DNA of 64,000 bases. Source: Streptomyces canus (GTDB taxonomy: Bacteria > Actinomycetota > Actinomycetes > Streptomycetales > Streptomycetaceae). Each line of letters starts with the position of its first letter. The first letter of the stretch is position 1. A model generated the notes under the pieces. The model ran no database searches. It was given only the letters and a program-made list of their open reading frames with translations, and was not told the DNA's origin. The DNA is taken from the NCBI RefSeq assembly GCF_041435015.1, contig NZ_CP107989.1, positions 1,736,001 through 1,800,000 of the forward strand, given 5' to 3'. Of the stretch, positions 1-13,300 are shown one piece after another. The translations under genes and the position numbers were made by a program.

Positions 1-454
1 GCAGGGGCAGTGACAGCGCCGCCACGAGGTCGACCTCCTCGCCCGGGGGGATCCGGTCGAGCAGCTGGTCGGTGGCCCGCTCGATACGGGGCCTCAGCGT
101 CTGCACGCGCCGCATCGTGAACGCCTTGCCCATGATGCGGCGCAGCCTGGTGTGGTCCGGCGGGTCGCTGAAGAGCATGCTCTTGAAGTTCGCGAGCTGC
201 ACCGGGTCGGCGCTGACCTTGTTGCGCTCCACGATGCGCGGCAGCTCCGCGGCGTCCTTGGACAACCGGGGATCGGCCAGCAGCGAGCGCGCCGCCTCGT
301 AGCGGGTCACCACCCAGGCGTGCAGCTCGGTGGTCAGGGTCTTCACCACGACCCGGTGAGCCGGCGCCTTGGTCCGCATGTCCTGGTAGATCACGTATGG
401 GTCCTGGGCGAACTCCGGGCTCAGCAGATCCGCCACACTCGATATTCCGCTCAC
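1..454 (-). CDS. Cytochrome P450, N-terminal part (runs off the left edge)
   Basis: This is the first 151 codons of a bacterial cytochrome P450, which would hydroxylate, epoxidise or otherwise oxidise the finished polyketide in the cytosol using ferredoxin-supplied electrons. The visible part starts [20 protein letters not shown] and contains the typical N-terminal DPY motif, a B-region [20 protein letters not shown] and the helix-C signature [19 protein letters not shown] (about residues 106-125). The I-helix, ExxR and haem-Cys loop lie beyond position 1. The GTG start overlaps the TGA stop of the thioesterase-bearing PKS gene by four bases (GTGA, 451-454), so it is probably translationally coupled and last, or near last, in the PKS operon. 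The style resembles macrolide P450s of the CYP107 kind, but the subfamily and the oxidation site cannot be told from this fragment. Confidence 0.93.
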   Translation of the reverse strand, partial: MSGISSVADLLSPEFAQDPYVIYQDMRTKAPAHRVVVKTLTTELHAWVVTRYEAARSLLADPRLSKDAAELPRIVERNKVSADPVQLANFKSMLFSDPPDHTRLRRIMGKAFTMRRVQTLRPRIERATDQLLDRIPPGEEVDLVAALSLPL

Positions 455-3400
455 GCGCGTCCCTCCTGCTTCATCCTGTGGGCTCCTTGGTCGGCCAGCC
501 AGCGCAGGACCGACCGGGCGGTCGACGCGGCGGACTCCTGGATCATGGACAGATGGTCGGCGGCCGCTACCTCGGCGCAGGTGTGCGGGACAGGCCAGGC
601 CGGCTTCAGGTATGCGGCCATGGGCTCGCCCGCCCGGGGACCGGCGGCCACATGGCGTTCCGCGGTGAGCTGAAGCGTCGGCGCCTGCGCCGCGGCTGGA
701 CGCCAGCCCGCGAAGAGCCTCAAGTAACGGGCCATCGCCGTGAGTTGGTCGTCGGTGATCCGTCCGAAGCGCTCCGGGTCGATCGCGTGGTCACCGCCCA
801 GCAGGGTCTGCTGGATGTCGGCGAGCCCCTGACTGCCCGGCAGATGGGAGTCCAGGAGCACCACCGCGCGGGCGGGCTCCCCGATCTCTGCCAGGTGCTC
901 GGCGACGGCGTGGGCGACCCAGCCGCCGGAGGAGTAGCCAACGAGGACCGTGTCCCGGTCGTCCGCACACCGCCTTACCGCCTCGGCCCGGTCGGTGACC
1001 AGCTCGCCCAGGGACGCGGGCAGCGGTTCCCCCTCCTCGAAGCCGGGATGCGGCAGCACGCTGAGCGGGTAGGCATCGCGGAAGGCGGAGGCGAAGCGGG
1101 CGAACTGGAAGGCGTTCGACGGGGCCACCACGGAAGGGAAGCAGATCAGTGCCGGGACGACCGGGTCGTCGGTGCGGCTGAAGACCATCGGGGCGGGGAG
1201 GGCGAGGGCGCGGTCCGGAGGCTGCTGCGCGTCCCTGAGCCTGGCCGCCGACGCCAGGAGATCGAGGCCGGCCTCCATCCGCCTTTCGGCACAGGCGGCG
1301 CGGAAGAGGTCGCGCAGACCGCGGTCCGTGTCGCCGCTGACGCTGTACGACTTCAACGCCCCCGGCTCGTCGAGCAGTTGGAGGAGGTACTTGGCGAGGA
1401 GCCTCGGTGCCGGATGGCTGAAGGGGAGATCCGCGGTCAGGGGCAGACCGGTGGCCGCCTTGAGGCGCTCGCACAGCTCCACCACGGTCAGGGAGTCGAA
1501 TCCCAGCTCGGCGAAGAGAGTGTCGGGGTGAACCTCGTCCCACGGCGTGTAGTCGAGGATGGCCGCGACCTCGGCGCACACCCCCCGCAGCAACACGTCC
1601 TCCCGCTCTTCGCGCGGGATACCCAGGAGGCTCTGACGCAGAGGGAAGGAGGCTTTCGACGGCGGTTCGTCGGCGGTGGGTGCGGAGGCCGTGCCGACCG
1701 CGAGGGAGGGTTGGACTCCGTCGATCCAGTAACGCCTGCGTTGGAAGGCGTAGGTGGGCAGGTCGACCGTGCGGGCGCCTGAATTCTCGAACAGCGCCTG
1801 CCAGTCGACGGAGGCCCCGGTGGTCCACAGGGCGGCGAGGGCCTTGACGGCGGTCTGGGGTTCGTCGCGGTTGCGGCGCAGCATCGGCGTGCAGCCCAGG
1901 ACCAAGGGGGAGAGCGCCGCGTCCGGGCCCACCTCCACGAAACGGACGGCGCCTGCCCCACGGGCGGCTTCGACGTCGTCGTGGAAGCGAACAGTGTCGC
2001 GCACATGCCGTACCCAGTACTCCGGATCGGTCACCTCCTTGACAAGCGTGAGCTGCGGCTCGTGGAAGGTGACCTGGGCCAGGACCTGACGGAAGTCCTC
2101 CAGCATCGGCTCCATCAACGGCGAGTGAAAGGCATGGCTGACCGACAGCCGCTTCACCTTCCGGCCCTCGGCCTCGAAACGAGCGGCGATCGCCAGTACG
2201 GCCGACTCCTCGCCCGAGATCACCACCGCCTCGGGACCGTTCACCGCAGCGATGGATACGTCGTCCGTCAGCAGCTCGGCCACCTCGGCCTCAGTCGCTT
2301 GGAGGGCCACCATCGCGCCGCCCAAGGGCAGTCGGCTCATCAGCCGACCGCGCGCGGTGACCACTCGTACCGCATCCTCGAGCGACCAGACCCCCGCCAC
2401 ATGGGCGGCCGCCAGCTCACCGATCGAGTGCCCCACCAGCACCTCAGGGGTCACACCCCACGACTCCAACAGCCGGAACAGCGCCACCTCACACGCGAAA
2501 ATCGCCGGCTGCGCCCACGCCGTGTCCCCCAGCACCTCCACCGGACCGTCGAACATCACCTCCCGCAACGACCCGCCAAAAGCCCCGCACACCTCATCCA
2601 GAGCCCTCGCGAACACCGGATACGCCGCATACAACTCCCGGCCCATCCCCACCCGCTGAGAACCCTGACCGGAGAACACAAACCCGGTCCCACCAGTACC
2701 CGCGAATCCGCGAGCCAGTTGACGGCCGTCGTCCATCACCACGGCCCGGTGCTCGAACACGGACCGAGTCGAGACCAGCGACCATCCGACATCCACGGGA
2801 TCCAGCCCCGGAGTCCAGTCCCCCAGCCGGCTCAACTGCCCCCGTAGCGCCTCGGAGGACCGCCCCGACACCACCCACGGCACCACAGGCACCGAAACAC
2901 GTGCAGGAGTCTCCCCCGTCTCCTGAGCCGGCGCCTCCTCCACAATCACATGCGCGTTCGTCCCACTCGCCCCGAAGGCGGACACCCCGGCCCGGCGAAG
3001 CCGCCCCTCCTCAGACGCCCACTCCCGCGCCTCCCGCAACAACTCCACCGCACCCGACGCCCAGTCCACCTGCGCCGTCGGCTCATCCACATGCAGCGTG
3101 CGCGGCAGCACCCCCTCACGCAGCGCCATCACCATCTTGATCACACCGGCCACACCCGCAGCCGCCTGCGCATGCCCGATGTTCGACTTCAACGAACCCA
3201 GCCACAGGGGGCGTTCGGCGTCCCGCCCCTGCCCGTACGTCGCCAACAGCGCCTGCGCCTCGATCGGATCCCCCAGCCTGGTCCCCGTACCGTGAGCCTC
3301 CACCACATCCACATCCGCCGCCGACAACCCGGCACTCTCCAAAGCCGCCCGGATCACCCGCTGCTGCGACGGACCGTTCGGCGCCGTCAACCCGTTGCTC

Positions 3401-4335
3401 GCCCCGTCCTGGTTGACCGCACTCCCCCGCACCACCGCCAACACCCGATGCCCCAACCGCCGGGCATCCGACAACCGCTCCACAACCAGCACACCCACAC
3501 CGTCGGAGAAGCCGGTTCCGTCCGCGTCGGCCGAGAAGGCTCGGCACCGGCCGTCCGGCGACAGCCCTCGCTGCCTGCTGAAGACCTGCAGCATGCCCGG
3601 GGTGGCCATCACCGTGGCACCACCCGCGAGAGCGAGGGAGCACTCTCCCGCCCGCAGCGCCTGCACCGCCAGATGCAGCGCGACCAGCGACGACGAGCAC
3701 GCCGTGTCGACCGTGACCGCCGGTCCCTCCAGGCCGAAGGTGTAGGCGATCCGGCCGGAGACCACGCTGCCGACGTTGGCGGTGAGGAAGTAGCCCTCCA
3801 TGCCCCCGGGGCTGCTCTTCAGCAGTTCGCCGTAGTCCTGCATGCTGTTGCCGAGGAAGACACCGGTGCGGCTGCCGCGCAGCTGCTGCGGGTCGAGGCC
3901 GACGCGCTCCACCGCTTCCCAGGAGGTCTCCAGGAGGAGCCGCTGCTGGGGGTCCATGGCCTGGGCCTCGCGCGGGGAGATCCCGAAGAAGCGGGGGTCG
4001 AAGTCGGCGGCGTCGGTGAGGAAGCCGCCTGCCCGGGCGTAGACGGTGCCCCACCGGTCGGGGTCGGGGTCGTAGAGGTTCTCCAGGTCCCAGCCCCGGT
4101 TCTCCGGGAACGCGGTGATGGCGTCCGTACCGTCGGCCAGCACGCGCCACAGCGCTTCCGGGCTGTCGGCGGCGCCGGGGTAGCGGCAGGCCATGCCGAC
4201 GATCGCGATGGGCTCGGCGGTGCGGGACTCCAGTTCACGGATGCGCTTGCGCGCCTGGACCAGGTCGGCGGTCACCCATTTCAGGTAGTCCCGGAGCTTG
4301 GTCTCGGTGTCCATGGACTCGCGCTCGGCCGTCAC
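451..4335 (-). CDS. Type I PKS V: module 9 with terminal thioesterase (KS-AT-ACP-TE)
   Basis: The 1294-residue final PKS subunit adds the last malonyl unit and releases the chain. Domains: N-terminal docking coiled coil (about 8-40); KS 41-465 with Cys213, His348 and His388; malonyl-type AT 550-850 (GHSIGE, Ser637; HAFH at 734-737); ACP about 905-985 (LGFDSL, Ser948); TE about 1050-1285 with GYSSGG Ser1135, Asp1162 and His1261. There is no reductive domain, so C3 should leave as a ketone and the product is a beta-keto acyl lactone or acid. The GTG start at 4335 has a good ribosome site (GGGAGG, 5-6 nt upstream) and overlaps the preceding stop as GTGA; an in-frame ATG at 4314 is a weaker alternative. 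Its KS-AT stretch is nearly identical at DNA level to that of module 3. TE ring size, six-membered pyrone or 18-membered macrolactone, cannot be decided from sequence. Confidence 0.97.
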   Translation of the reverse strand: MTAERESMDTETKLRDYLKWVTADLVQARKRIRELESRTAEPIAIVGMACRYPGAADSPEALWRVLADGTDAITAFPENRGWDLENLYDPDPDRWGTVYARAGGFLTDAADFDPRFFGISPREAQAMDPQQRLLLETSWEAVERVGLDPQQLRGSRTGVFLGNSMQDYGELLKSSPGGMEGYFLTANVGSVVSGRIAYTFGLEGPAVTVDTACSSSLVALHLAVQALRAGECSLALAGGATVMATPGMLQVFSRQRGLSPDGRCRAFSADADGTGFSDGVGVLVVERLSDARRLGHRVLAVVRGSAVNQDGASNGLTAPNGPSQQRVIRAALESAGLSAADVDVVEAHGTGTRLGDPIEAQALLATYGQGRDAERPLWLGSLKSNIGHAQAAAGVAGVIKMVMALREGVLPRTLHVDEPTAQVDWASGAVELLREAREWASEEGRLRRAGVSAFGASGTNAHVIVEEAPAQETGETPARVSVPVVPWVVSGRSSEALRGQLSRLGDWTPGLDPVDVGWSLVSTRSVFEHRAVVMDDGRQLARGFAGTGGTGFVFSGQGSQRVGMGRELYAAYPVFARALDEVCGAFGGSLREVMFDGPVEVLGDTAWAQPAIFACEVALFRLLESWGVTPEVLVGHSIGELAAAHVAGVWSLEDAVRVVTARGRLMSRLPLGGAMVALQATEAEVAELLTDDVSIAAVNGPEAVVISGEESAVLAIAARFEAEGRKVKRLSVSHAFHSPLMEPMLEDFRQVLAQVTFHEPQLTLVKEVTDPEYWVRHVRDTVRFHDDVEAARGAGAVRFVEVGPDAALSPLVLGCTPMLRRNRDEPQTAVKALAALWTTGASVDWQALFENSGARTVDLPTYAFQRRRYWIDGVQPSLAVGTASAPTADEPPSKASFPLRQSLLGIPREEREDVLLRGVCAEVAAILDYTPWDEVHPDTLFAELGFDSLTVVELCERLKAATGLPLTADLPFSHPAPRLLAKYLLQLLDEPGALKSYSVSGDTDRGLRDLFRAACAERRMEAGLDLLASAARLRDAQQPPDRALALPAPMVFSRTDDPVVPALICFPSVVAPSNAFQFARFASAFRDAYPLSVLPHPGFEEGEPLPASLGELVTDRAEAVRRCADDRDTVLVGYSSGGWVAHAVAEHLAEIGEPARAVVLLDSHLPGSQGLADIQQTLLGGDHAIDPERFGRITDDQLTAMARYLRLFAGWRPAAAQAPTLQLTAERHVAAGPRAGEPMAAYLKPAWPVPHTCAEVAAADHLSMIQESAASTARSVLRWLADQGAHRMKQEGRA

Positions 4336-7300
4336 TGGTCCCTCCCGAGTTCCTGGTTGATGAAGTCGAAGATCTCGTCGTCGGTCGCCGCCTCGATGCG
4401 CTCGGCCGCGTCGTCGTCCTCGTCCGGGCCGACCGGCGACGCATCGTGGGAGTCGGCCAGGACCGCGATCCGGTCGAGGAAGTCACGCAGCCGCTCGGTG
4501 GCCTGCTGCCGGTCCCAGTAGTCGGATGGAGCGGTGAGAAGGACGTTCTCGAGCCGGTCCAGGCCGGCCAGCGGGTCGTCCGAGGCCGGATCGGCCGCGC
4601 CACCCAGTGCGCCGTGCAGGTGTTGGGTGAGGGTTGTGGTCGTGGGGTGGTCGAAGATGACGGTGGGGGGGAGGTTGAGTCCGGTGGCGGTCTTGAGGCG
4701 GTTGCGTAGTTCTATGGCGGTGAGTGAGTCGAAGCCGAGGTCGTGGAAGGCGCGGTCGGGGTCGATGGCGGTGTGGGAGGTGTGGCCCAGGACGGTGGCG
4801 GCCTCGGCGCGTACCAGATCCAGCAGCACGGTGCGCTGCTCGGTGGGCTGGAGTCCTGCGAGGCGGGCGGTGATGGTGGCGGTGTCGGTTGCTGGAGGGT
4901 TTGCCGCCTCGCGGGCGGTGAGTGCGGCGGTCTCGGGCAGGTCGGCCAGGAGGGGGCTGGGGCGGTGGAGGGTGAAGGCGGGCAGGAAACGGTCCCATGC
5001 CATGTCGGCGACGACGAGGGTCGTCTCGTCGTCGCCGACGGCCGTTTCAAGCGCGGTGATCGCCGGCTGGGGCGCCATCACGACGACCCCGCCGCGCGCG
5101 AGCTGCTCGGCGCGCTCCTCGTCCAGCATGCCGCCCTGTGCGTCCCAGGCACCCCAGGCCACGGCGGTGGCCCTGCCTCCCGCCGCGCGGCGGGCCTGGG
5201 CCAGGGCGTCGAGGTAGGCGTTGCCGGCCGCGTAGGCGGCCTGCCCGCCGCTGCCCCATACCCCGGCGATGGAGGAGAACAGCACGAACGCGTCCAACGC
5301 GTCGGGCTTGAGGAGTTCGTCGAGGTGGCGGGCGCCCGCCACCTTCGCGGCCAGTGCCGCGGCGATCTGCTCGGCGGTGAGGTCGGCAAAGGGCACGTTC
5401 TCCGCGGTGCCCGCGGCGTGGAACACCGCTCGCACCCCATCACCCGACGCGGCCAGGCCCTTGAGGAGGTCCTCCAGCGCCGAGCGGTCGGTCACATCGC
5501 AGGCAACCAGAGTGACCCGCGCCCCCAGCGCCTTCACTTCCGCGGCCAGCGCGCTCGCACCGGGCGCGTTCGCACCGCTGCGCCCGGCCAGCACGACATG
5601 CTCTGCCCCGCCACGCGCCGCCCACCGGGCGACGTGCCCGCCGATCGCACCCGTGCCACCGGTGATCAGGACCGTCCCCTTCGGCGTCCAGGGCGTACGG
5701 GCCCGTTGCGGGCGCGGGCTGCGGCACAGCCGTCGTACCAGGACACCACCCTCACGGATCGCGAGTTGGTCCTCACCGTGCGCGTGGGCCTCGCCGAGCA
5801 CACCCAGCAGACGGCCAACGGCCCGCGGCGACGGCACGGCCGGCACATCCACCAAACCACCCCACCGCTCCGGCGCTTCCAAAACCGCCGTCCGGCCCAG
5901 ACCCCACACCAGGGACTGCGCGGGACTGGTGAGCACATCGCCGGCATCGACGGAAACGGCACCAGACGTCACACACCACAACCGCGCACCCTGACCCACA
6001 TCGCCCAGGGCCTGAGCCAGCAGCACCGTGTCCACCGCCCCCGACGTGAGCACCGGATACTCGGGATGCTCCCGCTCGTCCAGCGCGGTCAGCGCCAGGA
6101 CACCCTGGATCTCCTCTCCGCCCACAGCCTCACCGATCAGCCGACCCAGCACCGCGCGGTCACCGTCGGCGCGGTGCGAGTCCACCACCCGCACATCCGC
6201 CCCACCGGCAGTCAGCTCTTCAACAACCGCATCCGCCCACACATCCGCCACCGCATGCCCCGGCACCACGACAAGCCAGCGCCCCGCCGGCCTGGACGCC
6301 GCACGATCCCGCATCGCACGCCACGTCACCCGGTAACGACGGCTGTCCAGCTCCACCTGCTGCCGACGCTGCCTGCGCCAGGCCGCAAGCGCGGCAACAA
6401 CCGCGTCCAGGCGGTCCGAACCACCCACACCCAAAACACCCGACACTGCCCCCAGATCACCAGCATCCACCGCCCCCCAGAAGTCGGCCGTATCCTCAAA
6501 AACCGCGGTACCGCTCGGTGCGGACGCGGCCAGGGCGGGCCAGTAGCGCTCGTGCTGGAAGGCGTATGTCGGCAGATCGACCCGGCTCGCGTCCGCCCCG
6601 TCGAAGAGGGTGTGCCACCGCACCGGTGCGCCGTGCGCGTACGCCTCGGCGGCGGAGAGCAGGAACCGGCGCAGCCCGCCCTCGTCGCGCCGCAGCGAAC
6701 CCACGGTGACGGCTTCGGTCTCCGTCGCCTGGAAGGTCTCGGCGAGGGCGACCGCCAGAACGGGGTGCGGGCTCGCCTCCACGAACAGCCGGAAGCCGTC
6801 GGCGAGGAGGGCACGGACGGTGTCCTCGAAGCGGACGGTCTGGCGGAGGTTGGTGTACCAGTAGCCCGCGTCCATCGTCGTCGTGTCGATCAGGCCACCG
6901 GTCACGGTCGAGTAGAAGGGGACGGCGGATGCCTGCGGCTCGATGGGGGCGAGCAGGTCGGCCAGCTGCACCTCGATCGCCTCCACATGGGCGGAGTGCG
7001 AGGCGTAGTCCACCGGGATGCGACGGACCCGTACGCCTTCGTCTTCCAGCACACCGAAGAGCTCGTCCAGCGCCGCCGTGTCACCGCAGACCACCGTCGA
7101 CGAAGGGCCGTTGACCGCAGCCACCGAGATCGCACCCTCCCGGGCTGCGACCCGCTTCCGCACCTCGGCCACCGGCAGCGGCACCGACAGCATCCCGCCC
7201 CGGCCCGTCAGGGCCAGGATCGCCTGACTGCGCAACGCCACCACCCGCGCCGCATCCTGCAGGGACAGAGCGCCCGCAACGCAGGCGGCCGCGATCTCCC

Positions 7301-10300
7301 CCTGCGAATGCCCGATCACCGCAGCCGGCGTCACACCGAGCGACTCCCACAGCGCCGCCAACGACACCATCACCGCGAACAGCACCGGCTGCACCACATC
7401 CACCCGGTCGAGACCAGGCGCGCTCTCCGCCCCCCGCACCACGTCGAACAACGACCAGTCGGTGAACGGGTCCAGCGCCTCCGCACACTCCGCAAAGCGA
7501 GCGGCGAACACCGGCGAGGAGTCGAGGAGCTCCACCGCCATCCCCACCCACTGGCCCCCCTGACCAGGGAAGACGAACACCGGCCGGTCGTCGGTGCCGG
7601 TCGCTCCGGTGACGGTGTGGGCGGTGGTGCCGCCCTGGGCGACGGCCAGCAGTCCGGAGAGTAGTTCGTCTCGGTCGGTGCCGACCACCACGGCCCGGTG
7701 CTCGTGGGCCGAGCGGGTGGTGGCGAGCGCCAGACCGGTGTCCTGGTGGGGCAGTTCACGGGCGGCGGGCGAGGAGAGCAGGAGCTGGGCCTGGCCGCGC
7801 AGGGCGGTCGCCGAGCGGGCGGTCAGCGCCCACGGGACCACCGGGGCAGCCTGCGTGTCGCCGGAGGCACTGTCGGCTTCTGGGAACTGCTCGACGACGA
7901 CATGCGCGTTGGTGCCGCTCACCCCGAACGCGGAGACCGCGGCCCGCCGGAGCCGCCCCAGTTCCGGCCAGGGCCGGGCCTCGGTGAGGACGTGCACGTT
8001 TCCGCTGTCCCAGTCGACCTCCTGGGTCAGCCGGTCGACGTGGAGGGTCCTGGGCAGGACACCGTGCCGGAGCGCCATCACGGTCTTGATGAGTCCCGCG
8101 ACGCCCGCGGCCGCCTGCGTGTGGCCGATGTTGGACTTCAACGAACCTATCCACAGCGGCTGTTGATCGTCGCGCTCCTGGCCGTAGGTGGCGAGCAGCG
8201 CCTGGGCCTCGATGGGGTCGCCGAGCCTGGTCCCGGTGCCGTGCGCCTCGACGAGGTCGACGTCGGCGGCGCGGACGCCCGCATTGGCGAGAGCCTGTCG
8301 GATGACGCGCTGCTGGGAGGGGCCGTTGGGCGCGGACAGGCCGTTGGAGGCGCCGTCCTGGTTCACCGCGCTGCCACGCACCACCGCCAGCACGCGGTGC
8401 CCGTTGCGCCGGGCGTCGGAGAGCCGTTCCACGACGACCATGCCGACGCCCTCGGCCCACGCTGTTCCGTCGGCGGTGTCGGCGAACGCCTTGCAGCGGC
8501 CGTCGGGCGACAGTCCGCGCTGCCGGCTGAACTCCACGAACAGGTCGGGCGTGGACAGCACGGCGACGCCGCCCACCAGGGCGAGTTCGCACTCGCCGGT
8601 GCGCAGCGCCTGCCCGGCGAGGTGCAGGGCGACCAGTGACGAGGAGCAGGCGGTGTCGACGGTCACCGCCGGCCCCTCCAGGCCGAAGGTGTAGGCGAGG
8701 CGGCCGGACAGGACGCTGCCCGTGCTGCCAGTGAGGAGATAGCCCTCGTAGTTGTCGGCGGCCCGGGCGAGGAGCGAGGAGTAGGTCTGACCGCTGGCAC
8801 CGACGAAGACGCCGGTGCGCGAGCCGCGCAGGGTGGCGGGGTCGAGTCCGGCGCGTTCCAGGGCCTCCCAGGAGGTCTCCAGAAGGAGTCGCTGCTGGGG
8901 GTCCATGGCGACGGCCTCGCGCGGGGAGATCCCGAAGAAAGCCGCGTCGAACCCGGCTGCGTCGTGCAGGAAGCCGCCGTGGCGTGCGTAGGTGGTGCCC
9001 TGCCTGTCCGGGTCGGGGTCGTAGAGGCCGATGGGGTCCCAGCCGCGGTCGGCGGGGAAGCCGGACATGCCGTCGCCGCCGGAGAGGACCAGTTCCCACA
9101 GGTCCTCGGGCGAGTCGACCCCGCCGGGGAAGCGGCAGGCGATGCCAACGACGGCGAGGGGCTCCTGGCTGTCGGCCGTGACGGCGGGGGCCGGGGCGGT
9201 CGTGCCGGGGAGTTCGCCGCTGACGTCGGCGACGATGCGCGCCGCGAGGGCTCGGGGTGTCGGGTGGTCGAAGACGAGGGTGGCGGGAAGCCGGACACCG
9301 ATCTCGGTGTTCAGGCGGTTGCGCAGTTCGACGGCGGTCAGCGAGTCGAAGCCCATCTCCTGGAAGGCGCGGCCCGCCTCGACCGCGTCCGGGGAGCCGT
9401 GTCCGAGGACGGCGGACGCCTGGGCCCGCACCAGGTCGAGGACGATCCGCAGCTGCTCGTCCTCGCTACGGCCGTGCAGGCGCCGCCGCAGTCCGGTGGC
9501 CGGGGTGTCGGCGCCGTCCTGTGCGCGCGGAGCCGTCGCACGGACCAGGCCGCGCAGGAGCGGTGGCACGGCGCCGCCGCGCCGGCGCAGTCCGGCCAGG
9601 TCGAGGCGGGCCGGCACGAGGGTCGGGGCGCCGTGCTCCAGCGCCGCGTCGAACAGGGCGAGACCGTCGGCCTCGGTCAGCGGCACCAGGCCGCCGCCCG
9701 CCATGCGCCGCCGGTCGACGTCGCCGAGGGACGCCGCCATGCCGCCGGGCTGCCCCCACAGTCCCCACGCCATCGACACAGCGGGCAGGCCGAGCGCCCT
9801 GCGGTGTTCGGCGAGGGCGTCGAGGAAGGTGTTGGCCGCGCAGTACCCGGCCTGGCCGGCCGCGCCGAAGGTGGCGGCGGCGGACGCGAAGACCACGAAG
9901 TGGGCGAGGTCGAGTCCACGGGTCAGGTCGTGCAGATGCCAGGCGGCGTCGGCCTTGGGCCGCAGCACGGTGTCCACCCGCTCGGGGGTGAGGGAGGCGA
10001 TGATCCCGTCGTCGAGCACGCCGGCCGCGTGGATCACGCCGTGCAGGGTGGAGTTCTCGGTGATGGTGTCGAGCAGTCGGGCCAGGGCGTCGCGGTCCGA
10101 CACGTCGCAGGCGACCACGTCCGCATGGGCACCCAACTCGGACAGTTCGGCGAGGAGTCGGTCGACTCCCGGGGTACGGCTTCCTCGGCGTCCGGCGAGC
10201 ACCAGGCGGCGTACACCGTGCCGCGTGACGAGGTGCCGGGCGATCAGGCCGCCCAGGGCGCCGCCCGCGCCGGTGACGAGGACCGTCCCGTCGGCGGCCG

Positions 10301-13300
10301 CGTCCTGGGGCTCTGTCTGCGGGACAGTGAGGACGACCTTGCCGATGTGCCGGGCCTGACCGATGAAGCGGAACGCCTCGTCGGCCGCACGGGCGTCCCA
10401 GGTGGTCACCGGGAGCGGTCGCAGGGCCCCGCTCTCGAAGAGGTCCACGAGCGCGGTCAGCATCTCACCGATGCGGTCGGGGCCCGCTTCGAGCATGTCG
10501 AACGCCTGGTAGCGCACGCCCGGGTGGGCCGCCGTCACCTCCTCGGGGCGCCGGATGTCGGTCTTGCCCATCTCCAGGAAGCGTCCGCCCCGCGGCAGCA
10601 GCGCGGCCGAGGTGTCGACGTACTCCTTCGCGAGGGAGTTCAGGACGACGTCCATGCCGCGACCGGCGGTGACCTCGGCGAATCGCCTGCCGAAGTCGAG
10701 GGTGCGGGAGGATGCGAGGTGGTCGTCGGGGATGCCCAGGGACCGGACGGTGTCCCACTTGCCGGGGCTCGCCGTGGCGAAGACCTCCGCGCCGAGATGC
10801 CGGGCGAGCTGCACGGCGGCCATGCCGACGCCGCCGGCTGCCGCATGGACCAGGACCGACTCGCCCGCCTTCAGGTCCACCAGGTCCACGAGGCCGTAGT
10901 ACGCCGTGAGGAAGACGACGGGCACGGCGGCCGCGTCGGTGAACGACCAGCCGTCGGGGATCCGGACGAGCAGCCTGCGGTCCGTGACGGCCACGGGGCC
11001 GAGGACGCCGTAAAAGAGACCCATCACCCGGTCGCCGGGAGCGATTCCGGACACTCCCGGTCCGACCTCCAGGACGACTCCGGCACCCTCTGCGCCCACG
11101 CGCGCTTCGCCCGGATACATGCCGAGGGCGATGAGGACGTCCCGGAAGTTCAGGCCCCCCGCCCGCATGCCGACCCTGACCTCGCCCTCCGCGAGCGACC
11201 GGCCAGCCTCCGGGTACGGCGCCAGGGCCAGGTTCCCGTCGAGGGTGCCCCGGCCGAGGGTCTCCAGGCGCCACGGCTGTCCGTCCGGCACCTCGAGTCC
11301 CGCCGACGTCCGGGCGAGCCTGGGGACGAGGACGTCCGCGCCGCGCACCGCCCACTCGGTCTCGTCGCCGTCCGCGAGGGCGGCCAACCGGGGCCAGGCG
11401 TCGGCGGGTTCGTCGACGTCGACCAGGAGGAAACGGCCGGGGTTTTCCACGCCCGCCGACCGCACGAGCCCGCGCGCGGCCGCGTGCACCTGTCCGGTGA
11501 CCTGCTCGCCCGGACGTGCGGCGACCGCGCGGCGGCTCAGCAGCAGCAGACGCGCGCCGGCGAAGCGCTCGTCCGTGATCCAGGTCTGGGCGAGGTGCAG
11601 GGCACGATGGGTGATGGCGTGGGCCAGGTCGGGGAGGCGGTCGTCCGCGGCGGTGGCCGTATCGAAGCCGGGCTGATCGTCTGCGCCGGTGGGGGCGCCG
11701 ATGCTGGGCACGACCACCAGGTCGGGCAGCGGCGTGCCGGCGCCGACGGCGGCGGCGAGTTCGTCGAGGCCGGTGTAGGTGGCGGCGGCACCGGCCGCCA
11801 GGGCCTGTTCGGCGTACGGGGTGCCATCCGCCGCCACCAGGGCCCAGGTCAGCGTGCCGGCCGGAGCCGGCAGCGGCTGCTCGACCCACTCGACACGGAA
11901 CAATGCGTCAAGGTTGCGTCGGCCGTCCGCGCGCAGTCGCTCGGCAGTCATGGGCCGGAGCACGAGCGCGTCGGCGGTGGCGACGAGTTGCCCGGAGGTG
12001 TCGGCGACGGCGAGCGCGAGGCTGTCGTCACCGGTGCGCATGAGGTGGACGCGCAGCGACGACGCGCCCCAGGCCCGCATCTCGACCCCGCTCCACGAGA
12101 AGGGCAGCCGCCCCGAGGTGTTCTCCGCACCGAGCAGCCCGCCCGCTCCCACGGCGTGCAGTGCGGCGTCCAGCAGGGCGGGGTGCAGCGCGAACGCCAC
12201 CGCGTCGCCGCTCGCCTCGGTGGGCAGGGCGACCTCGGCGAAGAGCTCCTCACCGCGCCGCCATACGCCGCGCAGGCCTTGGAAGGCCGGGCCATAGGCG
12301 AAGCCCACGTTTGCGAAACGGTCGTAGAGATCGGCCACGTCGACAGGGGTGGCGTCCGCCGGTGGCCACGTTCTGGTGACAGCAAGGGAGCTGGGGGAGG
12401 TTCGTTCGGTGGTGAGGACGCCTGTCGCGTGTTCCTGCCAGGGCTTCTCGCCCCCTGCCTCCGACGGTTCCGGGCGCGCGTGGATCGACAGAGCACGCCG
12501 GCCGAAGTCGTCCTGGTGTCCTACGACCACCTGGAGCTGGACGGCGTCCCGCTCGGGGAGGACGAGGGGGTGGTGCAGGGTGAGTTCCTCGACGGTGGGG
12601 GCGCCGACCTGGTCCCCCGCCCACACGGCCAGCTCCAGGAAGGCGGTGCCGGGGAGCAGGACCGTGTCCAGGACGGTGTGATCGGTCAGCCAGGGATGCG
12701 AGCGGCGGGAAAGACGGCCGGTGAGGATCAGGCCGTCGCCTTCGGCGAGGTGGATGGCGGCACCGAGGAGGGGGTGCGCGGCGATGCCCAGGCCGGCGGA
12801 GGATACGTCGCCTGCGGTGGGGGTGGCGGGTTCCAGCCAGTAGCGGTCGCGTTGGAAGGCGTAGGTGGGCAGGTCGACGGTTCGGGCGCCTGAATTCTCG
12901 AACAGCACCTCCCAGTCGACGGAAGCCCCGGTGGTCCACAGCGCGGCGAGGGCCTTGACGGCGGTCTGGGGTTCGTCGCGGTTGCGGCGCAGCATCGGCG
13001 TGCAGCCCAGGACCAAGGGGGAGAGCGCCGCGTCCGGGCCCACCTCGACGAAACGCACCACACCTGCCTCGCGGGCGGCTTCGACGTCGTCGTGGAAGCG
13101 AACAGTGTCGCGCACATGCCGTACCCAGTACTCCGGATCGGTCACCGGCGAGGTCAGGGTGAGCTGCGGCTCGTGGAAGGCCACCTGGGCCAGGACCTGA
13201 CGGAAATCCTCCAGCATCGGCTCCATCAACGGCGAGTGAAAAGCGTGACTGACCGACAGCCGCTTCACCTTCCGGCCCTCGGCCTCGAAACGAGCGGCGA

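Noticed and set aside
8964..12893. Very long plus-strand open frame (1309 codons) opposite PKS IV
   Set aside because: It is a high-GC shadow of the PKS frame: the translation is rich in Gly, Arg, Gln and Val without domains, and the minus strand carries clear DH, ER and KR motifs here. The same applies to long plus-strand frames at 397-1782, 4743-7664, 18224-20281, 26984-29056, 36348-39515, 39801-42140, 42165-44093 and 47670-49706.
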